Positions 1 through 7,689 of a DNA stretch of 11,091 bases are shown in pieces. Below the pieces are notes generated by a model. It saw only the letters and a list, made by a program, of their open reading frames with translations, ran no database searches and had not been told where the DNA came from. This stretch comes from Betaproteobacteria bacterium UBA3031 (lineage in GTDB: Bacteria > Pseudomonadota > Gammaproteobacteria > Burkholderiales > Eutrophovitaceae). Within the stretch, counting starts at the first letter, position 1. Each line of letters begins with the position of its first letter. The position numbers were made by a program, and so were the translations under genes. The stretch is taken from NCBI GenBank assembly GCA_002367635.1, contig DFDI01000084.1, positions 17,818 to 28,908 on the forward strand, given 5' to 3'.

Positions 1-3000
1 AATTGAAGCACGCCCGGATGATATGAGATCATTTTTGGAAGAGGCTGCAGGCGTGTCTAAGTATAAAGAGCGACGGCGAGAGACAGAGTTGCGTCTTGAT
101 GACACGAGAGAAAACCTCTCTCGTGTAGAGGATATTCGGTCTGAGCTAGATAAACAGCTTCGAAAGCTGGAGCAACAGGCACAGCAGGCTGAAAAGTTTC
201 ATGAGTTTGAAAGCCAGTTAAAAGAAACACAGCAGCATGCGTGGTACCACAGCAAACGAGAAGCCGATCAAAAAAGGGTCCATATCGAGGCGCAAATCAA
301 ACAAACTGGTACCGAGCTTGAGAGAGCAATAGCAGTATTAAGGAAAACGGAGGCTGAGCTTGAGACATTAAAGGTCTCACGTGAAGAGAGCGCTTCCGCA
401 ACAAACGAGATTCAAGGCTCACTCTATGAGGTTAACTCCTCGATTGCTCGAATCGAACAAACTATCGAGCATCTTAGAGAGACTAGAAAACGAACGCAAC
501 AACAGCTCAATAATGTTGATACCGCCTACAATCAACAGCGTCTTAATTTGTTGGCCTTAGAGCAGACATTTTGGGATGCTCGAAAAAGCATACTGACCGT
601 GCGTACGCAACAAAACACAACCTTGTTGGCTTTGGAGAGCAGCAAGAATCAACTGCCAGAGATAGAGCAGTCTTTTTTGAGTGCGCAGTCAGCTGTTGAT
701 GCGCAAACAAAGTTAATCTCTGAGTTGAAAAATCAATTAAACCTCAATAAAACACACCAGACACATGCCGCGGACCTGTTGGCTCAATTGACGAATAGGA
801 AAGCCAGACTGGATAAAGAGCGTCTTGATTTAAACCCGCCAGATGAGGCGAAAATTGAGTTGATGGACGCCTCCATCCAACAATTAACTGGTTTATTGAC
901 CGACCGGGGGAACTCCTTATCCAAGTCGGAGGTGCAGCTTAATCAACTTGAACAAGAAAAAGAAAATGCTGCTATCAATTTAGATGATAAGAGGAAAGTC
1001 TATTCCGAGCTTAATGCGCGGAAACAAGCTTTAAGTGATCTGCAGGCAAGGGTTTCGCAATCAGATCGTTTGAGCGAATGGTTAGATTTGAGCGGATTTA
1101 ACAGTGACGATCGATTGTGGGAATTGCTCCGGGTTGAAGAGGGTTGGGAAGATGCGGTTGAAGCGGTTCTTCGAGAGCGCTTAATGTCGATTGCGACTGC
1201 AGATCTTGATGTGATTACCTTTGAGGAAACAAATAAGCCACCGTCTAAGGTCTCATTCTTTCATAAACACTTCGCGCATGCAGGGGCGCCAGCAACGAAG
1301 TCTGAATTGAAATCATTGGCAACTGTTGTGCAAGCAAATGATGCCTCTACTGAGAGCCTTACAAAGCAGTGGTTATCACACGTATTCATCGCTGAATCAG
1401 ACGCTGAGGCACGGAAATTAGTGAGCCGATTAGAATCTGGACAGATGTGTATCACTAAAAGAGGTGACCTGTACTATCCTGGTGGTGTAGCCTTATTTGC
1501 GCCCGATCAAGAGGTGCATGGAGTGCTTGCGCGACAACTTGAGATTGAGAAGCTGACTCAACTGGCTGAAATATCACAGGTGGCGGTTGACAGGACCTTA
1601 GAAGAATTACAATTGGTTACCGAAGCAGTTAATGCGCTTAAAGCTGACATCGGTACAGCACGACAAAGCTATGTGGATCTCAAAGAGAAGCTTAACCTCG
1701 AGCGGGTAGACTACCTGCGGTTATCAGATCTGAACCAACGCACCATTGAGCGTTTGGCGCAAATAGATTCTGAACTCTTAGAGGTGAATGGGCTTCAAGC
1801 AAGCGAGCAAGAACGTTACAAAGGAGCAGTGACTCAGACTGAAGATTTAGAGGTCAAACTCAAATCCGCCTCTGCAACGCTACACGAGTTGGCCTCAGAG
1901 CTACAGTTTGCTAGCGAGCTCAGGAATGAGAAGCTCGAAGAAATCAGTAGTCTGAATGCAACATATTCCGAATGCTCGTTTGAATATAGATCATTATCCA
2001 ATAAAATCAATGATTTATCCGATAATATTCATCAAATTTATCAATCTTTCATTCGGTTGGATGCTCAGAAAGAAGAGCTTAACGAACAAGTTAATCGAGA
2101 GTTAGAAGGAGAGCAATCGGTAGAGCTTCAAACACATTTAGCGCAGCGGGTTGAGACTGAAGAAAAGCTAAATGCTGCTCGAGAGGTGCTATCTGGCTGG
2201 GATCAACAGTTAAGAAGCGCCGAACAGCTCCGACAAGAAACCGATCGTGGGCTTCAACCCTTGCGTGATTCAATCAATACCATGAACCTAAAGGAGCAGG
2301 AGTACCGGCTCAATCGTGATGGTTTTGCACAGCAACTAGCTGATTCGAATGCGGACGAAAGCGTACTCCAGTCGTTCGTGGCTAAAGACTTTGATACGGC
2401 GGTTGCGCAGGCTTTAATATTGCAGTTGCAGCGTAAGATCGCTAATCTGGGTGCGATTAATTTGGCGGCACTGGACGAGCTGACAGAATCTAAAGAACGC
2501 AAAGGGTATCTAGATTCACAAGCAGAAGATCTTTTAGAAGCAGTCGCAACCTTAGAGAATGCGATACGCAGTATTGACAAAGAAACACGAGAGCGGTTGT
2601 CTCAGACGTTTGAGCAGGTGAATCAACAATTTGGAGAAATGTTCCCCGCACTTTTTGGGGGAGGTGAGGCTCGCTTGGTTCTGACTGGTGAAGAAATTCT
2701 TGACGCTGGGGTTGAAGTTATTGCTCGACCTCCAGGAAAAAGAAATGCCTCGATTCATCTTTTGTCCGGTGGAGAAAAAGCACTCACGGCACTATCGCTT
2801 GTTTTTTCTTTGTTTCAGCTGAACCCAGCACCATTTTGCTTGCTCGACGAGGTGGACGCACCACTCGATGATAGTAATACAGTGAGGTATTGTGATTTAG
2901 TAAGGAAGATGTCTCAAAGTACGCAATTCTTGTTCATCACACATAATAAAATTACCATGGAAATGGCTGAACAATTAATTGGTGTCACCATGCAAGAGCA

Positions 3001-3070
3001 AGGCGTATCGAGAGTGGTGGCAGTTGATATAGAAGAAGCTATGAAATTAAACGAGGACGTGGCAGCCTAA
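1..3070 (+). CDS. smc: Chromosome segregation ATPase SMC (5'-partial)
   Basis: SMC is the long coiled-coil ATPase of the bacterial condensin complex. It works with ScpA and ScpB on the nucleoid to compact and separate chromosomes. The frame is open from base 2, so the first ATG (23) is internal and about 1,022 residues are visible. The N-terminal ~145-150 residues with the Walker A site lie outside the window. The visible part opens with IEARPDDMRSFLEEAAGVSK, the conserved end of the N-terminal head. A glutamine- and glutamate-rich coiled coil follows to about 1060, then a hinge (about 1060-1550) and the returning coiled coil. The C-terminal head has the ABC signature LLSGGEKALTALS (from 2759), Walker B with PFCLLDEVDAPLDD (from 2831) and the H-loop FITHNK. 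The extrapolated full length of about 1,170 residues is normal. The hinge is the divergent type I recall from betaproteobacterial SMCs. No frameshift is seen. Identification is secure. Confidence 0.97.
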   Translation, partial: IEARPDDMRSFLEEAAGVSKYKERRRETELRLDDTRENLSRVEDIRSELDKQLRKLEQQAQQAEKFHEFESQLKETQQHAWYHSKREADQKRVHIEAQIKQTGTELERAIAVLRKTEAELETLKVSREESASATNEIQGSLYEVNSSIARIEQTIEHLRETRKRTQQQLNNVDTAYNQQRLNLLALEQTFWDARKSILTVRTQQNTTLLALESSKNQLPEIEQSFLSAQSAVDAQTKLISELKNQLNLNKTHQTHAADLLAQLTNRKARLDKERLDLNPPDEAKIELMDASIQQLTGLLTDRGNSLSKSEVQLNQLEQEKENAAINLDDKRKVYSELNARKQALSDLQARVSQSDRLSEWLDLSGFNSDDRLWELLRVEEGWEDAVEAVLRERLMSIATADLDVITFEETNKPPSKVSFFHKHFAHAGAPATKSELKSLATVVQANDASTESLTKQWLSHVFIAESDAEARKLVSRLESGQMCITKRGDLYYPGGVALFAPDQEVHGVLARQLEIEKLTQLAEISQVAVDRTLEELQLVTEAVNALKADIGTARQSYVDLKEKLNLERVDYLRLSDLNQRTIERLAQIDSELLEVNGLQASEQERYKGAVTQTEDLEVKLKSASATLHELASELQFASELRNEKLEEISSLNATYSECSFEYRSLSNKINDLSDNIHQIYQSFIRLDAQKEELNEQVNRELEGEQSVELQTHLAQRVETEEKLNAAREVLSGWDQQLRSAEQLRQETDRGLQPLRDSINTMNLKEQEYRLNRDGFAQQLADSNADESVLQSFVAKDFDTAVAQALILQLQRKIANLGAINLAALDELTESKERKGYLDSQAEDLLEAVATLENAIRSIDKETRERLSQTFEQVNQQFGEMFPALFGGGEARLVLTGEEILDAGVEVIARPPGKRNASIHLLSGGEKALTALSLVFSLFQLNPAPFCLLDEVDAPLDDSNTVRYCDLVRKMSQSTQFLFITHNKITMEMAEQLIGVTMQEQGVSRVVAVDIEEAMKLNEDVAA

Positions 3071-3097
3071 TGCCAGTCATACGCGACACAATACAAT
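3070..3097 (+). promoter_or_regulatory. Possible weak sigma70-type promoter upstream of zipA
   Basis: The -10-like TACAAT at 3092-3097 matches five of six consensus positions. The -35-like ATGCCA at 3070-3075 matches four of six, with a 16-nt spacer. It lies in the only gap longer than 20 nt in the + strand block, where an internal promoter for zipA-ligA-galU would be reasonable. Matches this short occur by chance in AT-rich gaps, so this is tentative. Confidence 0.3.
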
Positions 3098-3108
3098 TTT
3101 GAGCTTAT

Positions 3109-3112
3109 GGAG
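3109..3112 (+). promoter_or_regulatory. Ribosome binding site of zipA
   Basis: GGAG lies 7 nt before the ATG at 3120. It supports that start, from which the protein begins directly with a short polar N-terminus and the membrane anchor. Confidence 0.7.
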
Positions 3113-3119
3113 TTCTTGA

Positions 3120-4211
3120 ATGAGTGATTTACAGAAATATTTGTTAGCGCTAGGGGTAGTAATCATCCTTGGCGTTGTGATCATTAATCGCCTTCAGGAA
3201 CGGCGATTCAAGTCTAAATTGAATCAACAATCGGATGAGGTGGGACATGACCCCTTGTTGGACTATGTAGAGGGCCAAGAGCCCGTTGTTGTCAGTGACG
3301 CGCTAACCGAAGTGATTTACTCAATTGAACTTCCAATTGACGAGCCTGTGTTACAAGATAATTTTAGAGATATCGATGCAAATAACGCAGTAAATTTAGA
3401 GTCACTGGATCCTGCCATCACCTTTCAAATAAAAATCAATGCTGCCGAAGGGCTTTGTATAAGTACCACCGGTCGCTTACAAGAGGTCCTTGAGACAATT
3501 CCAAAACGTCATCAAGTCTGGGGGAGTACTCGTAAACATAAGGATCCCATTGTGGTATCTAATCCCGACTCAGTCTTTGACCAGTTGATTATAGTGGTGC
3601 AGCTCACCGATAGGAACGGTCCTTTGAGCCACGAACAAATCGAGATGATTACTACGGCGATTTACGCCGAAACGGTACCGACTGGTGCGATTGCGACACA
3701 GATTAAGCCTGATGCAGAAGCTGAACGAGCACTTGAGTTAAAGAAATTCAGTGATGAAGTGGATTTATTGTTTGGCCTAACAGTAGAGCGTCCAAGGCGT
3801 TCCTTAATGTCTGGAGAAGAAATTCTCAGTTTGGCCTTGGCTTTAGGAATGAGGTTGAATCGGCGTGGTGTGTTTGTCATGAATGAAGAAGGTAGGGAAC
3901 TATTCACGCTTGAGAATAGAGATGCGACACCGTTTGTGGCGCAGGAACTGAAAGAGCAAGAAATTTTAGGAATCACCTTCCTTCTAGACGTGACCACCGT
4001 TTCTGATATGACCCGAACCTTTAATAAAATGACTGGCGTTGCGAAACAATTTGCCGATGCGATGAATGCGAGTATTTGTGATGACAACAGCCAAGTGGTC
4101 AGTGAATCAGGATTAGATGTGATCAGGCAGCAATTAAACAAGATAAATCAACGGATGGAAGAGCTGGAAATTCTCCCTGGATCTCTGGTGGCGAAGCAGT
4201 TATTTTCGTAA
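3120..4211 (+). CDS. zipA: Cell division protein ZipA, FtsZ-binding membrane anchor
   Basis: ZipA tethers and stabilises FtsZ polymers at the inner membrane during early divisome assembly. The 363-residue protein has a three-part layout. Residues about 7-22 form one hydrophobic segment (YLLALGVVIILGVVII), followed by basic residues R24, R28 and R29, which fits a short periplasmic N-terminus and a cytoplasmic body. Residues about 30-95 are an acidic, low-conservation linker. The rest is folded alpha/beta, and the part from about 214 to 340 fits the ZipA C-terminal FtsZ-binding domain (DLLFGLTVERPR, then SGEEILSLALALG, then GITFLLDV). Residues about 98-195 look like a second domain of similar order (see findings). 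The linker is shorter than the long proline/glutamine-rich one of E. coli ZipA. The position between smc and ligA is a strong contextual clue. Sequence conservation in this family is low, so the call rests partly on architecture and synteny. Confidence 0.86.
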   Translation: MSDLQKYLLALGVVIILGVVIINRLQERRFKSKLNQQSDEVGHDPLLDYVEGQEPVVVSDALTEVIYSIELPIDEPVLQDNFRDIDANNAVNLESLDPAITFQIKINAAEGLCISTTGRLQEVLETIPKRHQVWGSTRKHKDPIVVSNPDSVFDQLIIVVQLTDRNGPLSHEQIEMITTAIYAETVPTGAIATQIKPDAEAERALELKKFSDEVDLLFGLTVERPRRSLMSGEEILSLALALGMRLNRRGVFVMNEEGRELFTLENRDATPFVAQELKEQEILGITFLLDVTTVSDMTRTFNKMTGVAKQFADAMNASICDDNSQVVSESGLDVIRQQLNKINQRMEELEILPGSLVAKQLFS

Positions 4212-4213
4212 TG
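4209..4213 (+). promoter_or_regulatory. TAATG stop-start junction zipA/ligA
   Basis: The zipA stop TAA (4209-4211) and the ligA start ATG (4211-4213) share one base. No clear Shine-Dalgarno precedes ligA, so terminating zipA ribosomes probably supply initiation. This ties ligase output to zipA translation. Confidence 0.7.
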
Positions 4214-6238
4214 AAGGATGATGATTCGACGATAAAAAGTCGTGCGCAGTGGTTGCGGAGCACTCTGAATCGGGCAAATCAAGAATACTACGGACTGGAC
4301 GACCCGAACCTCCTCGATTCGGAATACGACCGACTTTTCCAAGAATTAATAGACATCGAGCATCAGCATCCCGAGTTAAAAAATGACACCTCGCCGACCC
4401 AAAGAGTGGGCTCAGAACCCTTAGCGTCTTTTGAAAGCGTAGCCCACGAAACACCGATGTTATCGCTTAATAACGCGATTGATGCTCGTGATATTCAACA
4501 ATTTAATCGCCGAGTTCGAGATTTTCTGAAGCACGGTGACGCGGAGGTTACATATTTTGCAGAACCTAAATTTGATGGATTAGCCATTAGTCTTCGTTAT
4601 GTCGATCGGGTTTTAGTGCAGGCTGCGACGAGGGGTGATGGGGATACTGGGGAACTGGTCACTGAGAACATTCGAACGGTACGGTCTATTCCTCTCGTTC
4701 TACCAAAGACCGCACCCAACAACCTTGAAGTTAGGGGTGAGGTAGTAATGATGAAGCGTGACTTTGATGCCTTAAACCGTCGTCAAATAGACAATGGGGA
4801 CAAGATCTTTGCTAATCCGCGTAATGCTGCTGCCGGCTCATTAAGACAGCTAGATTCAAAAATAACCGCGACACGTAAACTATCTTTTTTTGCCTATGGT
4901 CTTGATCAACCTGATACCACCTCGGCTAGAGTTGTGTCTCAGTTTGATTTGGCGATTCGCATTAAAGAATATGGCTTTTCAACATCCACATTAAGCAATG
5001 TGGTTTATGGTCTAACGGGAATTCAAAACTTTTTTGATCACGTACAAAAAATACGTTCTGAGTTAGATTATGAGATTGATGGCGTCGTCTACAAAGTCAA
5101 TGCGCTGCAAGATCAGCAGAAATTAGGGTTTGTCTCACGCGCGCCCCGGTATGCAATCGCTTATAAGTTTCCGCCACAGGAAGAGATTACTCAACTTATA
5201 GACATTGAGGTTCAAGTGGGACGGACTGGGGCCCTGACACCGGTAGCTCGCCTCGACCCCGTTCGTGTTGGTGGTGTGGTTGTGACCAACGCGACCCTCC
5301 ATAATGAAGATGAAATTGCTAGAAAACAGATCAAGATTGGTGATTATGTGGTTGTTCGTCGCGCCGGAGACGTAATCCCAGAGGTTGTCCGTCCCGTACT
5401 TGAACGCAGAGGTATCGTGAGAGCATTCTTAATGCCAGCCTCATGTCCGGAATGCGGTGGCACCGTATTTAAAGAGGAGGGTGAGAAGGTCTATCGCTGC
5501 ACCTCGGGTATGCGATGTCGTGCCCAAAAAGCACAATCGATTTGGCATTTTTGCTCCCGCAGAGCGATGAATATTGATGGTATGGGCGAGAAGTTAATTG
5601 ATCAGCTCGTTGAAAATCAGCTTGTTGAATCGTTTGCGGACCTCTATGAGCTGAAAGCAGAGGCGTTAGTTACTTTGGAGCGCTTGGGCCAAAGATCCGC
5701 GATGAATATCTGTAAAGCCATTTTGAATTCACGTGTCACTACATTCAATCGTTTTATCTATGCCCTTGGGATTCGTAATGTCGGTGAACAAACAGCAAAA
5801 GATTTAGCCTTCCACTTTCGAACACTAGAACAGTTGAGGGCTGCAACTGAGGACGCTTTAGTTGAGATTCCTGATGTCGGCCCAATCGTTGCGAAAAGTA
5901 TTAGGGGTTATTTTGACGACGCGTACCACAACCAGGTCATCGATCGCTTGATCAGCCTCGGTATACAGTGGGGTACTTCGGAGCAGGTGCTCAAAAGTAA
6001 TACCTTCGCCAATAAAACATTTGTCCTGACAGGGGCGCTAGAAAAATTTTCACGTGACGATGCTCGTTATGAAATTGAATGTCGAGGTGGCACCATTACA
6101 GGTGCCGTATCAAAAAATGTGGATTATGTAATATTAGGGGCTAAACCTGGATCAAAGCTTAAAAAAGCAACTGAGTTAGGGATTAAAACCGTATATGAAT
6201 CTGAGTTTATTACGTTACTAGAATTAAATGATGAATAA
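4211..6238 (+). CDS. ligA: NAD+-dependent DNA ligase LigA
   Basis: LigA seals 3'-OH/5'-phosphate nicks during Okazaki fragment joining and repair, using NAD+ as adenylate donor. At 675 residues it is full length. Domain Ia at the N-terminus carries the NMN-binding pattern with Y26, D36, Y39 and D40. The adenylation domain has EPKFDG with the AMP-accepting lysine K120. An OB-fold follows (QVGRTGALTPVARLDPV). The zinc finger has C412, C415, C430 and C436, with the same spacing as in E. coli. Helix-hairpin-helix repeats come next (IDGMGEKLIDQL, LGIRNVGEQTAKDLA, IPDVGPIVAKSI). A BRCT domain at about 597-671 starts with KTFVLTGALEKFSRD. The start codon overlaps the zipA stop by one base (TAATG, 4209-4213), with no clear Shine-Dalgarno, so translation probably depends on reinitiation after zipA. 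All catalytic and metal residues I looked for are present. Confidence 0.99.
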   Translation: MKDDDSTIKSRAQWLRSTLNRANQEYYGLDDPNLLDSEYDRLFQELIDIEHQHPELKNDTSPTQRVGSEPLASFESVAHETPMLSLNNAIDARDIQQFNRRVRDFLKHGDAEVTYFAEPKFDGLAISLRYVDRVLVQAATRGDGDTGELVTENIRTVRSIPLVLPKTAPNNLEVRGEVVMMKRDFDALNRRQIDNGDKIFANPRNAAAGSLRQLDSKITATRKLSFFAYGLDQPDTTSARVVSQFDLAIRIKEYGFSTSTLSNVVYGLTGIQNFFDHVQKIRSELDYEIDGVVYKVNALQDQQKLGFVSRAPRYAIAYKFPPQEEITQLIDIEVQVGRTGALTPVARLDPVRVGGVVVTNATLHNEDEIARKQIKIGDYVVVRRAGDVIPEVVRPVLERRGIVRAFLMPASCPECGGTVFKEEGEKVYRCTSGMRCRAQKAQSIWHFCSRRAMNIDGMGEKLIDQLVENQLVESFADLYELKAEALVTLERLGQRSAMNICKAILNSRVTTFNRFIYALGIRNVGEQTAKDLAFHFRTLEQLRAATEDALVEIPDVGPIVAKSIRGYFDDAYHNQVIDRLISLGIQWGTSEQVLKSNTFANKTFVLTGALEKFSRDDARYEIECRGGTITGAVSKNVDYVILGAKPGSKLKKATELGIKTVYESEFITLLELNDE

Positions 6239-7103
6239 AAAAATTAATGCCGCAGTATTTCCAGTCGCAGGTTTAGGTAGCCGGTTTTTGCCGGCAACAA
6301 AAGCAACACCTAAAGAAATGTTACCTATTGTAGATAAGCCCCTTATCCAATACGCCGTAGAAGAGGCCGTTGAGGCAGGCATCAAGAAAATGATTTTTGT
6401 CACTGGTCGAAATAAACGTGCGATTGAGGACCACTTTGATAGCGCCTATGAATTAGAGGCAGAACTTGCGTTAAAAGAAAAACATGACCTGCTGGTGATT
6501 GCGCAGTCCGTAGCGCCTAAGGGAGTTGAGTTTATCTACGTAAGGCAATCTACAGCTCTTGGATTGGGCCACGCAATTTTGTGCGCGAAGCCCGCATTGT
6601 CAGATGAACCTTTTGCTGTTTTGCTCGCTGATGACCTCATTAAAAGTTCAAAGGGAGCAGTCCAACAGCTCATAATGGCCATTGACGGCAGTGATCGGCC
6701 GATTATTGGCTTGGAAAAGATTCAACCGCATCAAACATGTGCTTATGGGGTTATTTCAATTCGCGAGTCTATGGGTCAATACGTTATTGCCTCCAACCTT
6801 GTTGAAAAACCCAAAGCAGAAGATGCGCCCTCTAATTTAGGCGTGGTAGGGCGATATATTCTTCCCTATGAGATTTTCGATGTTATTGAACAATTACCCA
6901 ATGGATCTGGTGGCGAAATTCAACTGACTGATGCGCTCGCCGTCTTGGCCCGACGTGACGGTGTGATTGGAGTGTTGCTGGAGGGGCGGCGTTTTGATTG
7001 TGGTTCAAAATTGGGGTTTGCTCAGGCCAACATCGAATATGGACTTGAGCACCCAGAGATTGGTGAGAATCTTAAGTCTTACCTTAAAAAGTTAATAGGA
7101 TGA
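6228..7103 (+). CDS. galU: UTP--glucose-1-phosphate uridylyltransferase GalU
   Basis: GalU makes UDP-glucose and pyrophosphate from UTP and glucose-1-phosphate in the cytoplasm. UDP-glucose feeds lipopolysaccharide, capsule and galactose metabolism. The 291-residue protein is about the usual length for bacterial GalU. Visible motifs are the nucleotide-binding loop GLGSRFLPATK (15-25), PKEMLP (28-33), LGLGHAI around 111-117, the metal-binding LADD (133-136), VEKP (192-195), GRY (208-210), GEIQLTDA (229-236) and FDCGSK (256-261). Two adjacent in-frame ATGs (6228 and 6231) are possible starts. The first is used here and nothing separates them. The gene overlaps the end of ligA by 11 nt and its last four bases overlap the next gene, which indicates co-translation. 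No good Shine-Dalgarno is visible. RmlA-type and CugP-type transferases are less likely because the GalU motifs are complete. Confidence 0.97.
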   Translation: MMNKKINAAVFPVAGLGSRFLPATKATPKEMLPIVDKPLIQYAVEEAVEAGIKKMIFVTGRNKRAIEDHFDSAYELEAELALKEKHDLLVIAQSVAPKGVEFIYVRQSTALGLGHAILCAKPALSDEPFAVLLADDLIKSSKGAVQQLIMAIDGSDRPIIGLEKIQPHQTCAYGVISIRESMGQYVIASNLVEKPKAEDAPSNLGVVGRYILPYEIFDVIEQLPNGSGGEIQLTDALAVLARRDGVIGVLLEGRRFDCGSKLGFAQANIEYGLEHPEIGENLKSYLKKLIG

Positions 7104-7672
7104 AGGAATCAATGACATCCGACGCAGAAGAGATTAGGCGAGCAGCAGAAAAAATAATCACGAATGATGAGATACAAGCAGAGATCAAAAGAGTTGCAAA
7201 TGAAATCGAGGGAAGTATTGGTAACCTATGTCCGGTTGTCTTAAGTATCCTTAATGGTTCCATATGCTTTTCGGGGCAACTCTTAACGGAACTTGATTTT
7301 GCGCTGGAATATGATGTTTTTTCCATGTCTCGGTATGGGTCAGGAACGACCGGAGGAGAGTTGAAACACCTTTCTTATCCAACGGTTTCGGTTAGAAATC
7401 GAACGGTTCTGGTTTTAGACGATATTCTTGATCGTGGTGCTACGATTGAATCGGCAAAGCGCTGGGCAATCGGCAATGGGGCGACTCAGGTCTTGACCGC
7501 AGTTTTAATCGATAAGAAGGGGCAAAATTTGAGTAATAGAATTAAGCCGAATTTTGCATGTTTCACAGTCTCAGATGCTTTTGTATTTGGGTTTGGTATG
7601 GATGTTGGTGGGATGTGGCGTAATTTGCGTGATATTTATGCATTGAGAAACCCTACATCATTAAGTTATTGA
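7100..7672 (+). CDS. hpt: Hypoxanthine/guanine phosphoribosyltransferase (purine salvage)
   Basis: This cytoplasmic type I phosphoribosyltransferase should convert hypoxanthine and/or guanine plus PRPP into IMP and/or GMP. The 190-residue protein carries the PRPP-binding loop VLDDILDRGAT (105-115), preceded by strand-forming RTVLV. The hood region has AVLIDKK and a C-terminal VFGFGMDVGGMWRN that fits the purine-specific family. The pyrophosphate-loop stretch reads ILNGSICFSGQLL, with Asn where many relatives have Lys, Arg or Gly. The overall pattern (SRYGSGTTGGEL, GMDV-x-G-x-WRN) resembles the form I recall from Pseudomonas and Burkholderiales rather than E. coli Hpt. Purine preference cannot be read from the sequence. 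The start is ambiguous. ATG 7100 overlaps the galU stop (ATGA) but lacks a well-spaced Shine-Dalgarno. ATG 7112, four codons later, has AAGGA only 4 nt upstream. Both begin before the conserved region. Confidence 0.86.
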   Translation: MKESMTSDAEEIRRAAEKIITNDEIQAEIKRVANEIEGSIGNLCPVVLSILNGSICFSGQLLTELDFALEYDVFSMSRYGSGTTGGELKHLSYPTVSVRNRTVLVLDDILDRGATIESAKRWAIGNGATQVLTAVLIDKKGQNLSNRIKPNFACFTVSDAFVFGFGMDVGGMWRNLRDIYALRNPTSLSY

Positions 7673-7678
7673 GTGAAT

Positions 7679-7684
7679 GAGGTG
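7679..7684 (+). promoter_or_regulatory. Ribosome binding site of def
   Basis: GAGGTG lies 5 nt before the ATG at 7690, inside the 17-nt gap after the hpt-like stop. It is the clearest Shine-Dalgarno in the + strand block and fixes the def start. Confidence 0.75.
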
Positions 7685-7689
7685 ATTCG

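Noticed and set aside
23..25. ATG at 23 as the start of smc.
   Set aside because: The conserved SMC frame continues upstream to the window edge (IEARPDD), so this Met is internal.
3662..4141. A 159-codon open frame on the minus strand inside zipA, and similar antisense frames in smc (for example 2254-2580).
   Set aside because: They are shadows of the coding strand: serine-rich translations with no recognisable domain and full overlap with a well-supported gene.
4289..4291. Tyr27 of LigA at the position of E. coli His23 in the NMN-binding Ia domain, considered as loss of a key residue.
   Set aside because: Tyr-Tyr at this spot is common in other bacterial LigAs such as those of Bacillus and Staphylococcus, and the other NMN contacts (Y26, D36, Y39, D40) are kept.
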